DNA from: Paludibacteraceae bacterium
GTDB lineage: Bacteria > Bacteroidota > Bacteroidia > Bacteroidales > Paludibacteraceae
Assembly (NCBI GenBank): GCA_017450435.1
Contig: JAFSTO010000029.1
Location: forward strand, 47,792 to 111,791
DNA: 64,000 bases
Direction: 5' to 3'
Numbering within the stretch: the first letter of the stretch is position 1; each line of letters begins with the position of its first letter. Below, piece by piece: positions 37,058-45,472 of the stretch. The notes beneath the pieces are model-generated. The model did no database searches, had not been told where the DNA came from, and saw nothing but the letters and a program-made list of their open reading frames with translations. The position numbers and the translations under genes were made by a program.

Positions 37058-37402
37058 TTATTTTACCTTGTCAACGATAGCCTTAAATGCTTGCGGCTGG
37101 TTCATTGCGAGGTCGGCAAGTACTTTGCGGTTAATCTCGATACCGGCTTTGTGCAGCAAGCCCATGAGTTGGCTGTAGCTCAGTCCCTCAAGACGTGCAG
37201 CTGCGTTGATACGCTGAATCCACAATGCGCGGAAGTTGCGTTTCTTGTTCTTTCTGTCGCGGTAGGCATAGGTAAGACCTTTCTCCCATGTGTTCTTGGC
37301 TACGGTCCATACGTTTGCGCGACCTCCAAAGTTGCCTCGTGTGAGGCTCATGATTTTTTTACGACGGTTGCGGGATGCAACGTGATTTACTGATCTTGGC
37401 AT
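37058..37402 (-). CDS. rplT: 50S ribosomal protein L20
   Basis: This 114-residue basic protein has the L20 signature: [17 protein letters not shown] at the start, [17 protein letters not shown] in the middle, and a C-terminal domain with GLSYSQLM. L20 binds 23S rRNA early in large-subunit assembly and often represses its own operon. It is the last gene of infC-rpmI-rplT. The gap to rpmI is 173 bases, long for this operon, and contains two ACTTTGT heptamers. Confidence 0.97.
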   Translation of the reverse strand: MPRSVNHVASRNRRKKIMSLTRGNFGGRANVWTVAKNTWEKGLTYAYRDRKNKKRNFRALWIQRINAAARLEGLSYSQLMGLLHKAGIEINRKVLADLAMNQPQAFKAIVDKVK

Positions 37403-37468
37403 AATTGTTTGTTTTTGATTGCCGGCGCCAAAGGATGAATAATGTACGTGTTATAATCTTCTTTCAGT

Positions 37469-37483
37469 ACTTTGTCACTTTGT
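37469..37483 (+). repeat. Two ACTTTGT heptamers between rpmI and rplT
   Basis: ACTTTGT at 37469 and 37477, separated by one C. The unit differs from the ACTTGGT repeats at 28.5 kb by one base and has the same C interruption. Confidence 0.5.
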
Positions 37484-37575
37484 TCTTGTTCTGCCGGACA
37501 TTCGTTAATAATTAGGGTTTGATTTGTCGCTTTGCTGAAATCGTTGTTCTTCGATGTGCGAATTACTTGATTCTC

Positions 37576-37773
37576 TTAGCGCAACAGAAGCATTTCTTTT
37601 ACTGACTTAAGGTTGTTGTTGTCAACAATTGCGAAGTGAGTAAGGTTGCGTTTCTGTTTTTTTGTTTTCTTAGTCAGAATGTGACTTTTGTACGCGTGTT
37701 TGCGACGAATCTTGCCGCTACCGGTAAGCACAAAACGTTTTTTGGCACCGGAGTTAGTTTTAACTTTTGGCAT
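37576..37773 (-). CDS. rpmI: 50S ribosomal protein L35
   Basis: This 65-residue highly basic protein begins [20 protein letters not shown], and the segment [22 protein letters not shown] is typical of L35. It sits 102 bases after infC in the conserved infC-rpmI-rplT order. Confidence 0.97.
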   Translation of the reverse strand: MPKVKTNSGAKKRFVLTGSGKIRRKHAYKSHILTKKTKKQKRNLTHFAIVDNNNLKSVKEMLLLR

Positions 37774-37875
37774 TTTTTCTAAAATTTAATTGTTGTTATT
37801 AAAAGCGTCTCTCAGGCAGCCTGAGCCTGGAAACAAAATGATGTGCTGTTTGCTGATATGTGGTCCGCGCAGGAG

Positions 37876-38430
37876 TTATTTCTTCTGCTTTGGAGAGAGG
37901 AAAACAATCATTCTCTTGCCTTCTAATGTCGGCACCCGATCCGGCTTACCATACTCTTCGAGGTCTTGACAGAAACGTGCGAGAAGCAGTTCGCCTTGTT
38001 CTTTGTAAACGATTGACCTGCCGCGGAAGAACACGTATGCCTTCACTTTTGAGCCTTCTTTCAAGAACTCTTGTGCATGCTTGAGTTTGAAGTTATAGTC
38101 GTGGTCGTCGGTTTGAGGTCCGAAACGAATCTCTTTGATTACCACTTTGGCAGAGTTCTGCTTTTGTTCCTTCTGCTTTTTCTTTTGTTGGTACAAGTAT
38201 TTCTGGTAGTCCAGAATTCTGCACACAGGAGGATTAGCAGAGGCACTTATCTCTACCAAATCAAGGTTCTGTTCGTCAGCGAGGTGCATTGCCTCGCGGT
38301 AGCTGTAGATGCCTTGCTCCACGTTGTCGCCTACAAGGCGTACTTCATTCACGCCGCGTATCTTATCGTTGATACGGTTGGGCATCTCTTTTTCGCGCGG
38401 ACGGCGAGTGTCTCGCCCTTTTCCGCCCAA
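37876..38430 (-). CDS. infC: Translation initiation factor IF-3
   Basis: IF-3 binds the 30S subunit and controls start-codon selection. The N-domain has [16 protein letters not shown] and [25 protein letters not shown]. After a Lys/Gln-rich helix the C-domain has [25 protein letters not shown] and [10 protein letters not shown]. The start is unsettled: the longest reading begins with TTG at 38430, an in-frame ATG lies at 38385 ([11 protein letters not shown]), and an ATC codon lies upstream at 38445. infC genes often use rare starts as part of autoregulation, so a non-AUG start is plausible. It heads the operon, with a promoter at 38567-38599. Confidence 0.95.
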   Translation of the reverse strand: MGGKGRDTRRPREKEMPNRINDKIRGVNEVRLVGDNVEQGIYSYREAMHLADEQNLDLVEISASANPPVCRILDYQKYLYQQKKKQKEQKQNSAKVVIKEIRFGPQTDDHDYNFKLKHAQEFLKEGSKVKAYVFFRGRSIVYKEQGELLLARFCQDLEEYGKPDRVPTLEGKRMIVFLSPKQKK

Positions 38431-38776
38431 TGGTAGTGTTGCGATAGTCGTAAAAGGTTGTTATTGTAATTATTATTTGGAATTACCTTCGCTCGCATGA
38501 CGAGGGTACATTCACTTTATTCTTTCGATGAGGGCATAATTCACCCTTTTTTACCCGAAAAGACTTGCAAAGGTACTGCTTTTTTTTTATACGGCAAAAC
38601 TTTTCTTGAAAAAAAACGCAAATTATCTATTTTTATTAAATATGTTTGCGCGTGTGAGAAAATAGGAGTATCTTTGCAATTGCCTTTGTGGGGAGTGCTT
38701 TGTGTCAAGGGAAGCACGATTGATTTTGTAGTACTGAGAAATACAAACAAATCAATATTTTAATCTTTTTATCTTT
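38431..38776. promoter_or_regulatory. Divergent intergenic region with promoters for infC and the lipoprotein gene
   Basis: This 346-base gap holds two clear promoters. On the minus strand, TTTTG (38599-38595), a 19-base spacer and TACCTTTGC (38575-38567) for infC. On the plus strand, TTTG (38645-38648), a 20-base spacer and TATCTTTGC (38669-38677) for the lipoprotein at 38777. The infC leader is about 130 bases long, enough for structure. I see no other gene here. Confidence 0.7.
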
Positions 38777-40231
38777 ATGAAACTCAACAAATTGTTTTTC
38801 GCCTCGCTCATGATTGGTGCGTTGGCTTTCGTTTCGTGTGAGACTGTCAATCCTGTTGATGGTCCGGGTAACAATCAGCCGGTTGACACTGGTAAGGTTA
38901 CTCCGGGTAAGACGGATACCGCAACTACTATTGACTACTCTCCGCTTGGTGAGTTGCCTGCCGGCTGCCTGACAGTGGCTGAGGCTGTTGCAATGGGAGA
39001 AAAACTCTCAGCAACTGACACTACGGAATATGTGTATGTACGTGGCTACGTGAAGAAGATTGCCAGCAAGCATGAGGATGGAGTCAAGAACTACGGAAAC
39101 GGCAGTTTCTATATGGTTGATGCGCCGGCCGATGCAAAAGACTTCTACGCTTTCCAGGTTTATCATCTCGATGGCAAAAAATTCTCTGCTCCTGAGCAGG
39201 TGGCAGTCGGTGACCTTGTTGTGCTCTACTGCCGCATAGTTAACTTCAATGGCACTATTGAGTCAGCCGGTAAGGGAAGCGGATATATCTACAAGACAAC
39301 CAATGCCTATACAGTTCCTGTTGTTGAGGTGGAGAATGATGGTTCGGAGGACAAGCCCTTCACAGCCGGCGAGGTGCTTGCGTTGAATAATGCTCAGGCC
39401 GGTCCGTTCTATGTTAAAGGTTATATCGTCGGACAAATCAACGGCAAGAGCATGAGCAATATCGAGCAAGCTTCGCCGTTCACAGGTAATGACAGCCACC
39501 AGGGTACGAATATCGTTATCGCAGCTTCTGCAGATGAGACCAACACCGCCAACATGGTGGCTGTGCAGCTGCCTGCCGGTCTGCGCGATTTCTCGTTACC
39601 GGCTGCTCCTGACAACCTTGGCAAAGAGATTCTCGTGTATGGTACGTTGGAGGCATATTTTGGTCAGCCGGGTGTAAAGAACATCTCCTACGCTGTTGTT
39701 GACGGCACCGAGTATGGTTCTAAGCCTGCTAATACAGAGGGTGCACTGCTTAACGAGACACTGCTGACGCAAACAAGCTTCGACAAGTTCCTTGTTGTCA
39801 ATGTGTCAGGTGACCTTACTTGGACGTTTGATGCCAAGTACGGAGCTAAGATGACCGGTTATGATACTAAGACACATGCAAACGAGGATTGGTTTATCTC
39901 CCCTGCTCTTGATCTTACCGGTAAGGATGTGAAACTTTCTTTCGAACATGCAAGAGGTCCTAAGGGCAGTATGGCTGTAGCGACTGCCGGTCATTATACT
40001 CTCTGGGTTAGCAATGACCTCGCCGGAACTGATGCTGCTGCCGTTGCTGCTGCTACTTGGACGGAACTCACTATTCCTAATCATGGCACCACAGCTTGGG
40101 CCTATGTTAATTCAGGCGAGATAAGTGTTCCTGAGACTATCCGTGGCGCCAACTGCCGTTTCGCATGGAAGTACGTGTGCGACGATGTTGAGTCGGCTAC
40201 ATGGGAGATTAAGAACGTCGTAGTTAAATAA
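38777..40231 (+). CDS. DUF6359-type surface lipoprotein
   Basis: This 484-residue lipoprotein has the lipobox AFVSC (Cys near residue 21). A Pro/Asp/Thr linker leads to an OB-fold-like domain (about residues 60-180; VYVRGYVKKIASK, GDLVVLYCRIVNFNGTIES), then a DUF6359-like domain (about 195-320; FTAGEVLALNNAQAGPFYVKGYIVGQING). The C-terminal domain resembles choice-of-anchor J (WFISPALDLTGKDVKLSFEHARG, ANCRFAWKYVCDD). No enzyme motif is evident. It probably sits on the cell surface and binds an unknown ligand. It stands alone with its own promoter and a strong hairpin behind it. Confidence 0.78.
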   Translation: MKLNKLFFASLMIGALAFVSCETVNPVDGPGNNQPVDTGKVTPGKTDTATTIDYSPLGELPAGCLTVAEAVAMGEKLSATDTTEYVYVRGYVKKIASKHEDGVKNYGNGSFYMVDAPADAKDFYAFQVYHLDGKKFSAPEQVAVGDLVVLYCRIVNFNGTIESAGKGSGYIYKTTNAYTVPVVEVENDGSEDKPFTAGEVLALNNAQAGPFYVKGYIVGQINGKSMSNIEQASPFTGNDSHQGTNIVIAASADETNTANMVAVQLPAGLRDFSLPAAPDNLGKEILVYGTLEAYFGQPGVKNISYAVVDGTEYGSKPANTEGALLNETLLTQTSFDKFLVVNVSGDLTWTFDAKYGAKMTGYDTKTHANEDWFISPALDLTGKDVKLSFEHARGPKGSMAVATAGHYTLWVSNDLAGTDAAAVAAATWTELTIPNHGTTAWAYVNSGEISVPETIRGANCRFAWKYVCDDVESATWEIKNVVVK

Positions 40232-40260
40232 ATACAAACAAGGCGATTCAAAAGCTATAA

Positions 40261-40299
40261 TACAACAAGGACGTGCCACGATGGCACGTCCTTGTTGTA
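40261..40299. terminator. Perfect 18-bp hairpin between convergent genes
   Basis: The stem TACAACAAGGACGTGCCA pairs exactly with its complement around the loop CGA. It lies between the DUF6359 gene and the converging dgt gene, and is likely a bidirectional terminator even though its flanks are not simple T-tracts. Confidence 0.75.
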
Positions 40300-40354
40300 C
40301 TATTGTTGTAACCGTTGCAATAACCTCCCGCCTCTTTACACGCAGATAACTCTG

Positions 40355-41680
40355 TTACAGTTTCGGAATATCTATACCTTGTATCATTCGGTATAAATCA
40401 AGTGCATAGACGTCGGTCATGCCTGAGATAAAGTCAAGGACGGCAAGAATCCGGCTGTAGGTGTCTTCTGCTCGAACGTCGTACTGCGACGGCACGCGGT
40501 CTAAGAGTCGTGCAGAGTAGGCGTGGCCGGGGTGCATCACGGCATCAACGTAGTGTTCCAGTAAGGCGGAGATAACTTTATATCCGGCTAATTCAATATC
40601 CAGAACAATACGTGAGCGGTATATTTTCTCCACAGCAGTCTTGGCGCATGCCTGGTAAGGTGCGTTGAGCGGTTCGGGCAGTTGCTTAATGAGCGTCTTG
40701 ACTGATTCGCCGCGCAGCATAGTCTCCTCGCTTGAGAGAAAGGCTTCGGTGCAACCGTCAACCAATGCTCCAATGGCGCAGGTGCGAAGATATGCCAGTT
40801 GTTCGTTGGTGTCAGCAAGTTGGGCACAATGTTGCATGCATCGGTCGCGACGTTCCGCACTGATGAAACCCAAATAAAGATGTTGTGCTTCCTCAAAAGA
40901 GACAATATGCAGTTTGCAAGCGTCCTCAAGGTCCATCATCTGATAGCATATATCATCTGCCGCTTCGACAAGATAAACGAGCGGGTGACGTGCGTAGAAG
41001 TCGCTATATGAAGGGTCGCGACTTATGCCAAGATAATCAGAGATGCGTTCGTATAGCTCTTTGTCTTGCTGGAAGAACCCGAATTTCTGTTTACCCTTTG
41101 GGCAGTAGCGGGCTTCGTACGGGTATTTGACGATGGATGCGAGTGTGGGGTAGGTGAGTGCAAAACCGCCGTCGCGTCTGCCGACGAATTTATGTGTGAG
41201 CATACGAAAGGCGTTGGCGTTGCCGTCGAAGTGCGTAAGGTCTGCCCATTCAGCTGCACTCATCTGCTGACGCAGAGGCATGCCTTTGCCTTCAGAGAAA
41301 TATGTGGCTATAGCCAGTTCGCCGGAATGTCCGAATGGCGGGTTGCCAAGGTCGTGGGCAAGGCAGGCTGCTTGCACAATCTCCGGCACTGCGGAAAACA
41401 TCAATGCATCATCCTTGTGCCGTTGGCGCAGAGCGTGGGCTACCTTGCAGCCGAGTGAACGGCCCACAGTGGATACCTCCAATGAGTGTGTCAAACGGTT
41501 GTGGACAAAGATACTGCCGGGAAGGGGAAATACCTGCGTCTTGTTCTGAAGGCGACGAAAGGGGGCGGAGAAAATAAGACGATCGTAGTCACGCTCAAAT
41601 TCAGAGCGCACATCTTCGTGAGAGGAATTATAGTTTTCCAAACCAAGACGGCGGGTGGTTATAAGTTTGTTCCAATCCAT
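40355..41680 (-). CDS. dgt: Deoxyguanosinetriphosphate triphosphohydrolase (HD domain)
   Basis: This 441-residue HD-domain enzyme cleaves dGTP to deoxyguanosine and triphosphate. The metal-binding residues lie in HNRLTHSLEVSTVGRSLG, AACLAHDLGNPPFGHSGE (the HD pair) and VEAADDICYQMMDLEDA. The N-terminal FSAPFRRLQNKTQVFPLP is typical of the family. It is transcribed divergently from rfbC, with interleaved promoters. Enzymes of this type regulate dNTP pools and can limit phage DNA synthesis, but nothing nearby suggests a defence role here. Confidence 0.93.
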   Translation of the reverse strand: MDWNKLITTRRLGLENYNSSHEDVRSEFERDYDRLIFSAPFRRLQNKTQVFPLPGSIFVHNRLTHSLEVSTVGRSLGCKVAHALRQRHKDDALMFSAVPEIVQAACLAHDLGNPPFGHSGELAIATYFSEGKGMPLRQQMSAAEWADLTHFDGNANAFRMLTHKFVGRRDGGFALTYPTLASIVKYPYEARYCPKGKQKFGFFQQDKELYERISDYLGISRDPSYSDFYARHPLVYLVEAADDICYQMMDLEDACKLHIVSFEEAQHLYLGFISAERRDRCMQHCAQLADTNEQLAYLRTCAIGALVDGCTEAFLSSEETMLRGESVKTLIKQLPEPLNAPYQACAKTAVEKIYRSRIVLDIELAGYKVISALLEHYVDAVMHPGHAYSARLLDRVPSQYDVRAEDTYSRILAVLDFISGMTDVYALDLYRMIQGIDIPKL

Positions 41681-41754
41681 GTTGTGAAATGTTAAGTAAC
41701 AGGCAGTTCTTTACAAACGGCGGGCATTTGCCGACTGCCTGAATAAAATTGTTT

Positions 41755-41804
41755 GCAAAGTTACTGAAAAGTTTGCGAGTGTGCAAATAAATTAGTAATT
41801 TTGC
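41755..41804. promoter_or_regulatory. Interleaved divergent promoters for dgt and rfbC
   Basis: Minus strand (dgt): TAACTTTGC at 41763-41755 with TTTG at 41787-41784, 20-base spacer. Plus strand (rfbC): TTTG at 41772-41775, 20-base spacer, TAATTTTGC at 41796-41804. The two -33 regions cross over each other, so polymerase binding should be mutually exclusive. Confidence 0.75.
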
Positions 41805-41839
41805 AATTGAAACAAAATTACTATAATCAAATATACACA

Positions 41840-42403
41840 ATGAATATAATCAAGACAGACATAGAGGGGGTGCTCATTATAGAGCCGCAGGTGTTCGGTG
41901 ATTCGCGTGGTTGGTTTTGCGAGATGTATAACGAGGAGCGCTACAATGCGGCAGGTATTCCGGTTCGGTTCGTTCAGGACAATCAGTCGTTCTCGAGTTA
42001 CGGGGTGGTGCGCGGGCTGCATTTTCAGAAACCGCCTTACACGCAGGCAAAGTTGGTTTCGTGCCTTATCGGCGAGGTGCTGGATGTGGCATTGGATCTC
42101 AGGTACGGTTCACCAACCTTCGGACAGCATGTTGCTGTAAGACTGTCAGCGGATAATAAGCGGCAACTATACATCCCAAAAGGCTTTGCGCACGGTTTTT
42201 CCGTTTTATCCGAGAGGGCTTTGTTCTCATATAAGTGTGATGAGCTGTATCATCCGGAAGCTGATGGCGGGATACTGCTCACGGATAAAGCGCTCAATAT
42301 TGACTGGCTTATCCCGCAGGAAAAGATGATTCTGTCGGAGAAAGACAAACGCCACCCGAGACTCGCGGACCTGGAAATTGGAGCGCTACGCTGTGAGAAG
42401 TGA
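41840..42403 (+). CDS. rfbC: dTDP-4-dehydrorhamnose 3,5-epimerase
   Basis: This 187-residue RmlC-type cupin performs the third step of dTDP-L-rhamnose synthesis. It shows EPQVFGDSRGWFCEMYNEERY, the active-site segment VRGLHFQKPPYTQAKLVSC, the general-acid Tyr region and FAHGFSVLSERALFSYKC. The ATG at 41840 is preferred over an upstream in-frame start because the conserved protein begins MNIIKTDIEGVLIIEP. It is followed by rfbD after 74 bases. The first two pathway genes (rfbA, rfbB) are not in the window. Confidence 0.95.
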   Translation: MNIIKTDIEGVLIIEPQVFGDSRGWFCEMYNEERYNAAGIPVRFVQDNQSFSSYGVVRGLHFQKPPYTQAKLVSCLIGEVLDVALDLRYGSPTFGQHVAVRLSADNKRQLYIPKGFAHGFSVLSERALFSYKCDELYHPEADGGILLTDKALNIDWLIPQEKMILSEKDKRHPRLADLEIGALRCEK

Positions 42404-42477
42404 ACTTCGGCTTTGTTACGTGCTCGTCGCGACAACGGCGGGATTATAAATCAATTATCCATTATAAAGCATCAATC

Positions 42478-43425
42478 ATGAATATTCTTATCACAGGCGC
42501 CATGGGGCAGCTCGGTAACGAGATGAGGCTTGGCACAACCTTGCACGACAAACACAAGTATTTCTTTACGGATATTATTGCCGCAGAGGGTGTTGAAATC
42601 TTAAACATTACCGATAAGCAGGCTGTTGCTGACTTTGTTGGGGCGAATGCTATTGACCTTATTGTCAATTGTGCGGCATACACTAATGTAGATAAGGCAG
42701 AGGTTGACGAGGCAGCAGCTGAACGCTTAAACGCAGAGGCTGTACGTAATCTGGCGGAGGCTGCAAAGCTGGTCGGCGCTCACATGATTCACGTTTCTAC
42801 CGACTACGTCTTCAGTGGAGAATGCTGTGTGCCTTACAAGGAGGATGATGCTCCGGCGCCGGCAACATCATACGGCAGAACCAAGTTGCATGGTGAGCAA
42901 CTGTTGGCTGAGGTGCTTCCGGATGCTGTGGTAATAAGAACAGCATGGCTCTATTCGTCGTTCGGTAATAATTTTGTTAAGACTATGATTCGTCTTGGTC
43001 TTGAGCGTGACACACTTGGTGTTGTTTTCGACCAAGTCGGCTCTCCTACCTACGCAGCCGACCTTGCAGCCGCTATATACGTGATTATTGAGGCGGACGA
43101 ATGGCATCAGGGCATATATCACTTTACTGATGAAGGTGTGTGCTCTTGGTTCGATTTTACGAAAGAGATACACTCTTTGTACAACTCGCAAATGATGCTT
43201 ATCGGATATCAGAAACAGGGTGGTGCAGATATCAGTTCATTGACGGATAAACTGATTAAAACCGATATCCGCGCTATCAGGTCGGAGGAATATGGTTATC
43301 AGACGCCTCGTCCGCATTACTCAGTGCTTGACAAAGCCAAGATTAAGCGCGTTTACGGCGTTAATGTGCCTTATTGGCGCGACTCGCTTGCGCGTTGTAT
43401 TGCATCACTTACAACTGACTTTTGA
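42478..43425 (+). CDS. rfbD: dTDP-4-dehydrorhamnose reductase
   Basis: This 315-residue SDR-fold enzyme performs the last step of dTDP-L-rhamnose synthesis. It opens MNILITGAMGQLGNEMR, with VNCAAYTNVDKAE, HVSTDYVFSG and the active-site YGRTKLHGEQL. Its start lies downstream of an in-frame extension to 42400 that overlaps rfbC; the conserved N-terminus supports 42478. The product feeds rhamnose into surface polysaccharide or glycosylated proteins. Confidence 0.95.
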   Translation: MNILITGAMGQLGNEMRLGTTLHDKHKYFFTDIIAAEGVEILNITDKQAVADFVGANAIDLIVNCAAYTNVDKAEVDEAAAERLNAEAVRNLAEAAKLVGAHMIHVSTDYVFSGECCVPYKEDDAPAPATSYGRTKLHGEQLLAEVLPDAVVIRTAWLYSSFGNNFVKTMIRLGLERDTLGVVFDQVGSPTYAADLAAAIYVIIEADEWHQGIYHFTDEGVCSWFDFTKEIHSLYNSQMMLIGYQKQGGADISSLTDKLIKTDIRAIRSEEYGYQTPRPHYSVLDKAKIKRVYGVNVPYWRDSLARCIASLTTDF

Positions 43426-43452
43426 TATCAGGCTATTAAAACACTACATATC

Positions 43453-44181
43453 ATGATTTACACGATTATCTTTGCAGCTATTTTACCTGCATTTCTGCTT
43501 GTTTTGTATATTTGGCTTCGTGACAAGTGGCAACGTGAGCCCTTGTCGCAGATAGTCAAGGGCGTGTTGTATGGCGTGTTCTCTGCCGGCATAGCTATGC
43601 TGTTGGAGGGGGTGATTAGTGGTTTGGGTTTTACACCTGAGACTCATTCTATAATTGGCGGTTTCTGGAAAGCGTTTGTCGGAGCTGCTATGCCTGAAGA
43701 GGCTGCTAAGTTGCTGATGCTTTGGTTGCTTTTGAGAAATAACCCCTATTTTGATGAGCGATTCGACGGGATAGTGTATGCTTGCTGCGTGGGAATGGGA
43801 TTTGCCGGAACGGAGAATATATTATACTTGATAAGTAATATCAACGAATGGGAATCAGTGGCGGTAAGCAGAGCAATATTTGCTGTTCCGGGGCACTTTA
43901 TGTTTGCAGTAGTGATGGGTTACTATTATTCTCAAGTGGCTTTCCGAGACCTGTCGTTCACCAAGCGTTCACGTATATTCTGGATGCCGGTTATTCTGCA
44001 TGGCATATACGATGGTCTCCTATTTGCCGCTCAAGCTATTGGTACGGAAGAGTACGCATCTGTAACCGGTGTGCTGATTCTCTGCTTTTATATATTCGTT
44101 TTATGGATGTTCCGCCATGGAAGAAAGCGTATCAAGGAGCAGTCAGAGGCCGATGACCCGAATAAAATACAATTCTTTTGA
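43453..44181 (+). CDS. PrsW-family intramembrane metalloprotease
   Basis: This is a 242-residue polytopic membrane protein. The proposed catalytic and metal-binding motifs of PrsW are present: EEAAK (with MPEEAAKLLMLW), FAGTENILYL, GHFMFAVVMGYYY and LHGIYDGLLF. In Bacillus PrsW cuts an anti-sigma factor, but the target here is unknown. The gene follows rfbD by 27 bases and precedes two unknown envelope proteins that could be functional partners. Confidence 0.87.
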   Translation: MIYTIIFAAILPAFLLVLYIWLRDKWQREPLSQIVKGVLYGVFSAGIAMLLEGVISGLGFTPETHSIIGGFWKAFVGAAMPEEAAKLLMLWLLLRNNPYFDERFDGIVYACCVGMGFAGTENILYLISNINEWESVAVSRAIFAVPGHFMFAVVMGYYYSQVAFRDLSFTKRSRIFWMPVILHGIYDGLLFAAQAIGTEEYASVTGVLILCFYIFVLWMFRHGRKRIKEQSEADDPNKIQFF

Positions 44182-44211
44182 AAATACTATAAACCACATA
44201 ATTTTTTTTCT

Positions 44212-45009
44212 ATGAAATCTTTTCCTTCTGTGACGGCTGTCGCATTGTTATCGCTGCTGTCGATGATGCTCACTTCTTGTTATGAGGATAATGAGATGAA
44301 AGGTGGCTCACTGCTCAATGTCTCCAATGAAATTCTCGGAATGACACATGAGGCGGCAGAAAGTTGCTTAAAAAAGAACAATTTCTATACTGTCTCCGAT
44401 GCGAATTACCGAGACTATTATGTGAGAGGTGAGGCTATAACCTTGTCCGGTGGTGTTGTCGTGTATGCCGAAGCGATTGAATTGAGCTTTGATAAGACAG
44501 AAGAGTCTGTTCTTGTTGCTGTGGATGGTGAGAAAGTGTGTACTGACCTTCCCTCCGGCGCTACTGCTTTTCGTCGGATGAGTAGCGATGGTTGGGAATG
44601 TATGAGTTCGACAGGAATGTGGAATGCGATTATTAGCCGTGACACCACCAGTGAGGAGTACTGCTATTTGAGTAAGGATTTGCAGGAGCAATACGGCAGT
44701 TATTTGGATGACGGGTATCAGTCACTACAAAAGAGCCGTGAGGATTATGAAAAAGCGCTGAGAGGAGACTTGAAGGATGTACTCTATATTGACGAGTCTT
44801 ATCCCTCTTATCTGGCGGATAATACGCACGCTAAAAGTGTTCTGTACCTGTCCTTTTATAACGATGAACAAGTTAAGGCCGAGGGCGTAGTTGCGATGCA
44901 TTTTATGATAGGGAAAGAAATGATGCCTTTGCCTTGTTCGCCGCTACGTCGCGCCCTCAATCGTATGCCGTCTTCCGTTAACTGCGACCCGATAGAGCCG
45001 GAGGAGTGA
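44212..45009 (+). CDS. Putative lipoprotein of unknown function
   Basis: This 265-residue protein has a lipoprotein signal peptide (SLLSMMLTSCYEDNEM; Cys near residue 23). The remainder is acidic and soluble, with no motif I recognise. It lies 30 bases after the PrsW-type protease gene and 31 bases before a small membrane-anchored protein gene on the same strand, suggesting an operon. Function is unknown. Confidence 0.68.
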   Translation: MKSFPSVTAVALLSLLSMMLTSCYEDNEMKGGSLLNVSNEILGMTHEAAESCLKKNNFYTVSDANYRDYYVRGEAITLSGGVVVYAEAIELSFDKTEESVLVAVDGEKVCTDLPSGATAFRRMSSDGWECMSSTGMWNAIISRDTTSEEYCYLSKDLQEQYGSYLDDGYQSLQKSREDYEKALRGDLKDVLYIDESYPSYLADNTHAKSVLYLSFYNDEQVKAEGVVAMHFMIGKEMMPLPCSPLRRALNRMPSSVNCDPIEPEE

Positions 45010-45040
45010 TAGACGGTTCTTCATGTAATGTTTTCCTGCG

Positions 45041-45472
45041 ATGATGTCCGGTCCATTTAAAATCGGTGCTGTTCTTGCTTTTTCTTCTTTAGCAATCCTA
45101 ATTATTTGGGCATGTTTACTTGCGGACCGTGATAGTCAGGTGCCGATAAAAGAGGATGTGCATCAAGACGTTTCTTTGCCGCCGATTGACAGTGTTGAGA
45201 AAGCGGAAGTACTGCCGAATAGAGAGGAGACGATTGCAAGAGATGAAGCTCTGAAAACGCAAACAAACCATACTTCCTCAAAAAAGTTGTCAGCCGCACA
45301 TTCAACAGGTAACAGGTCATCTTATGCTTCGTCGAATCATTCGGCCATAGAGGAAGATGACGATTATTGGGAAGAGAAGCGCAAACATTCTCCGAACGAC
45401 AACTATCTCTTGGGCTTTGATGAGGATGTGGACGATGTACATGATATGGAAATCTACATGGAAGACTATTAA
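45041..45472 (+). CDS. Small membrane-anchored acidic protein, unknown function
   Basis: This 143-residue protein has one hydrophobic segment (about residues 8-27, IGAVLAFSSLAILIIWACLL). A Cys at its end might be lipidated, but the lipobox is poor. A low-complexity Ser/Asn/His region and a very acidic C-terminus (EEDDDYWEE, GFDEDVDDVHD) follow. It resembles no family I can name. Composition and position suggest a fast-evolving envelope protein co-transcribed with the upstream lipoprotein gene. Confidence 0.55.
   Translation: MMSGPFKIGAVLAFSSLAILIIWACLLADRDSQVPIKEDVHQDVSLPPIDSVEKAEVLPNREETIARDEALKTQTNHTSSKKLSAAHSTGNRSSYASSNHSAIEEDDDYWEEKRKHSPNDNYLLGFDEDVDDVHDMEIYMEDY

Noticed and set aside
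40355-41680. dgt as part of an antiviral defence system
   Set aside because: dNTP hydrolases can act in defence, but the neighbours are housekeeping and rhamnose genes with no defence partner, so a nucleotide-pool role is the simpler reading.
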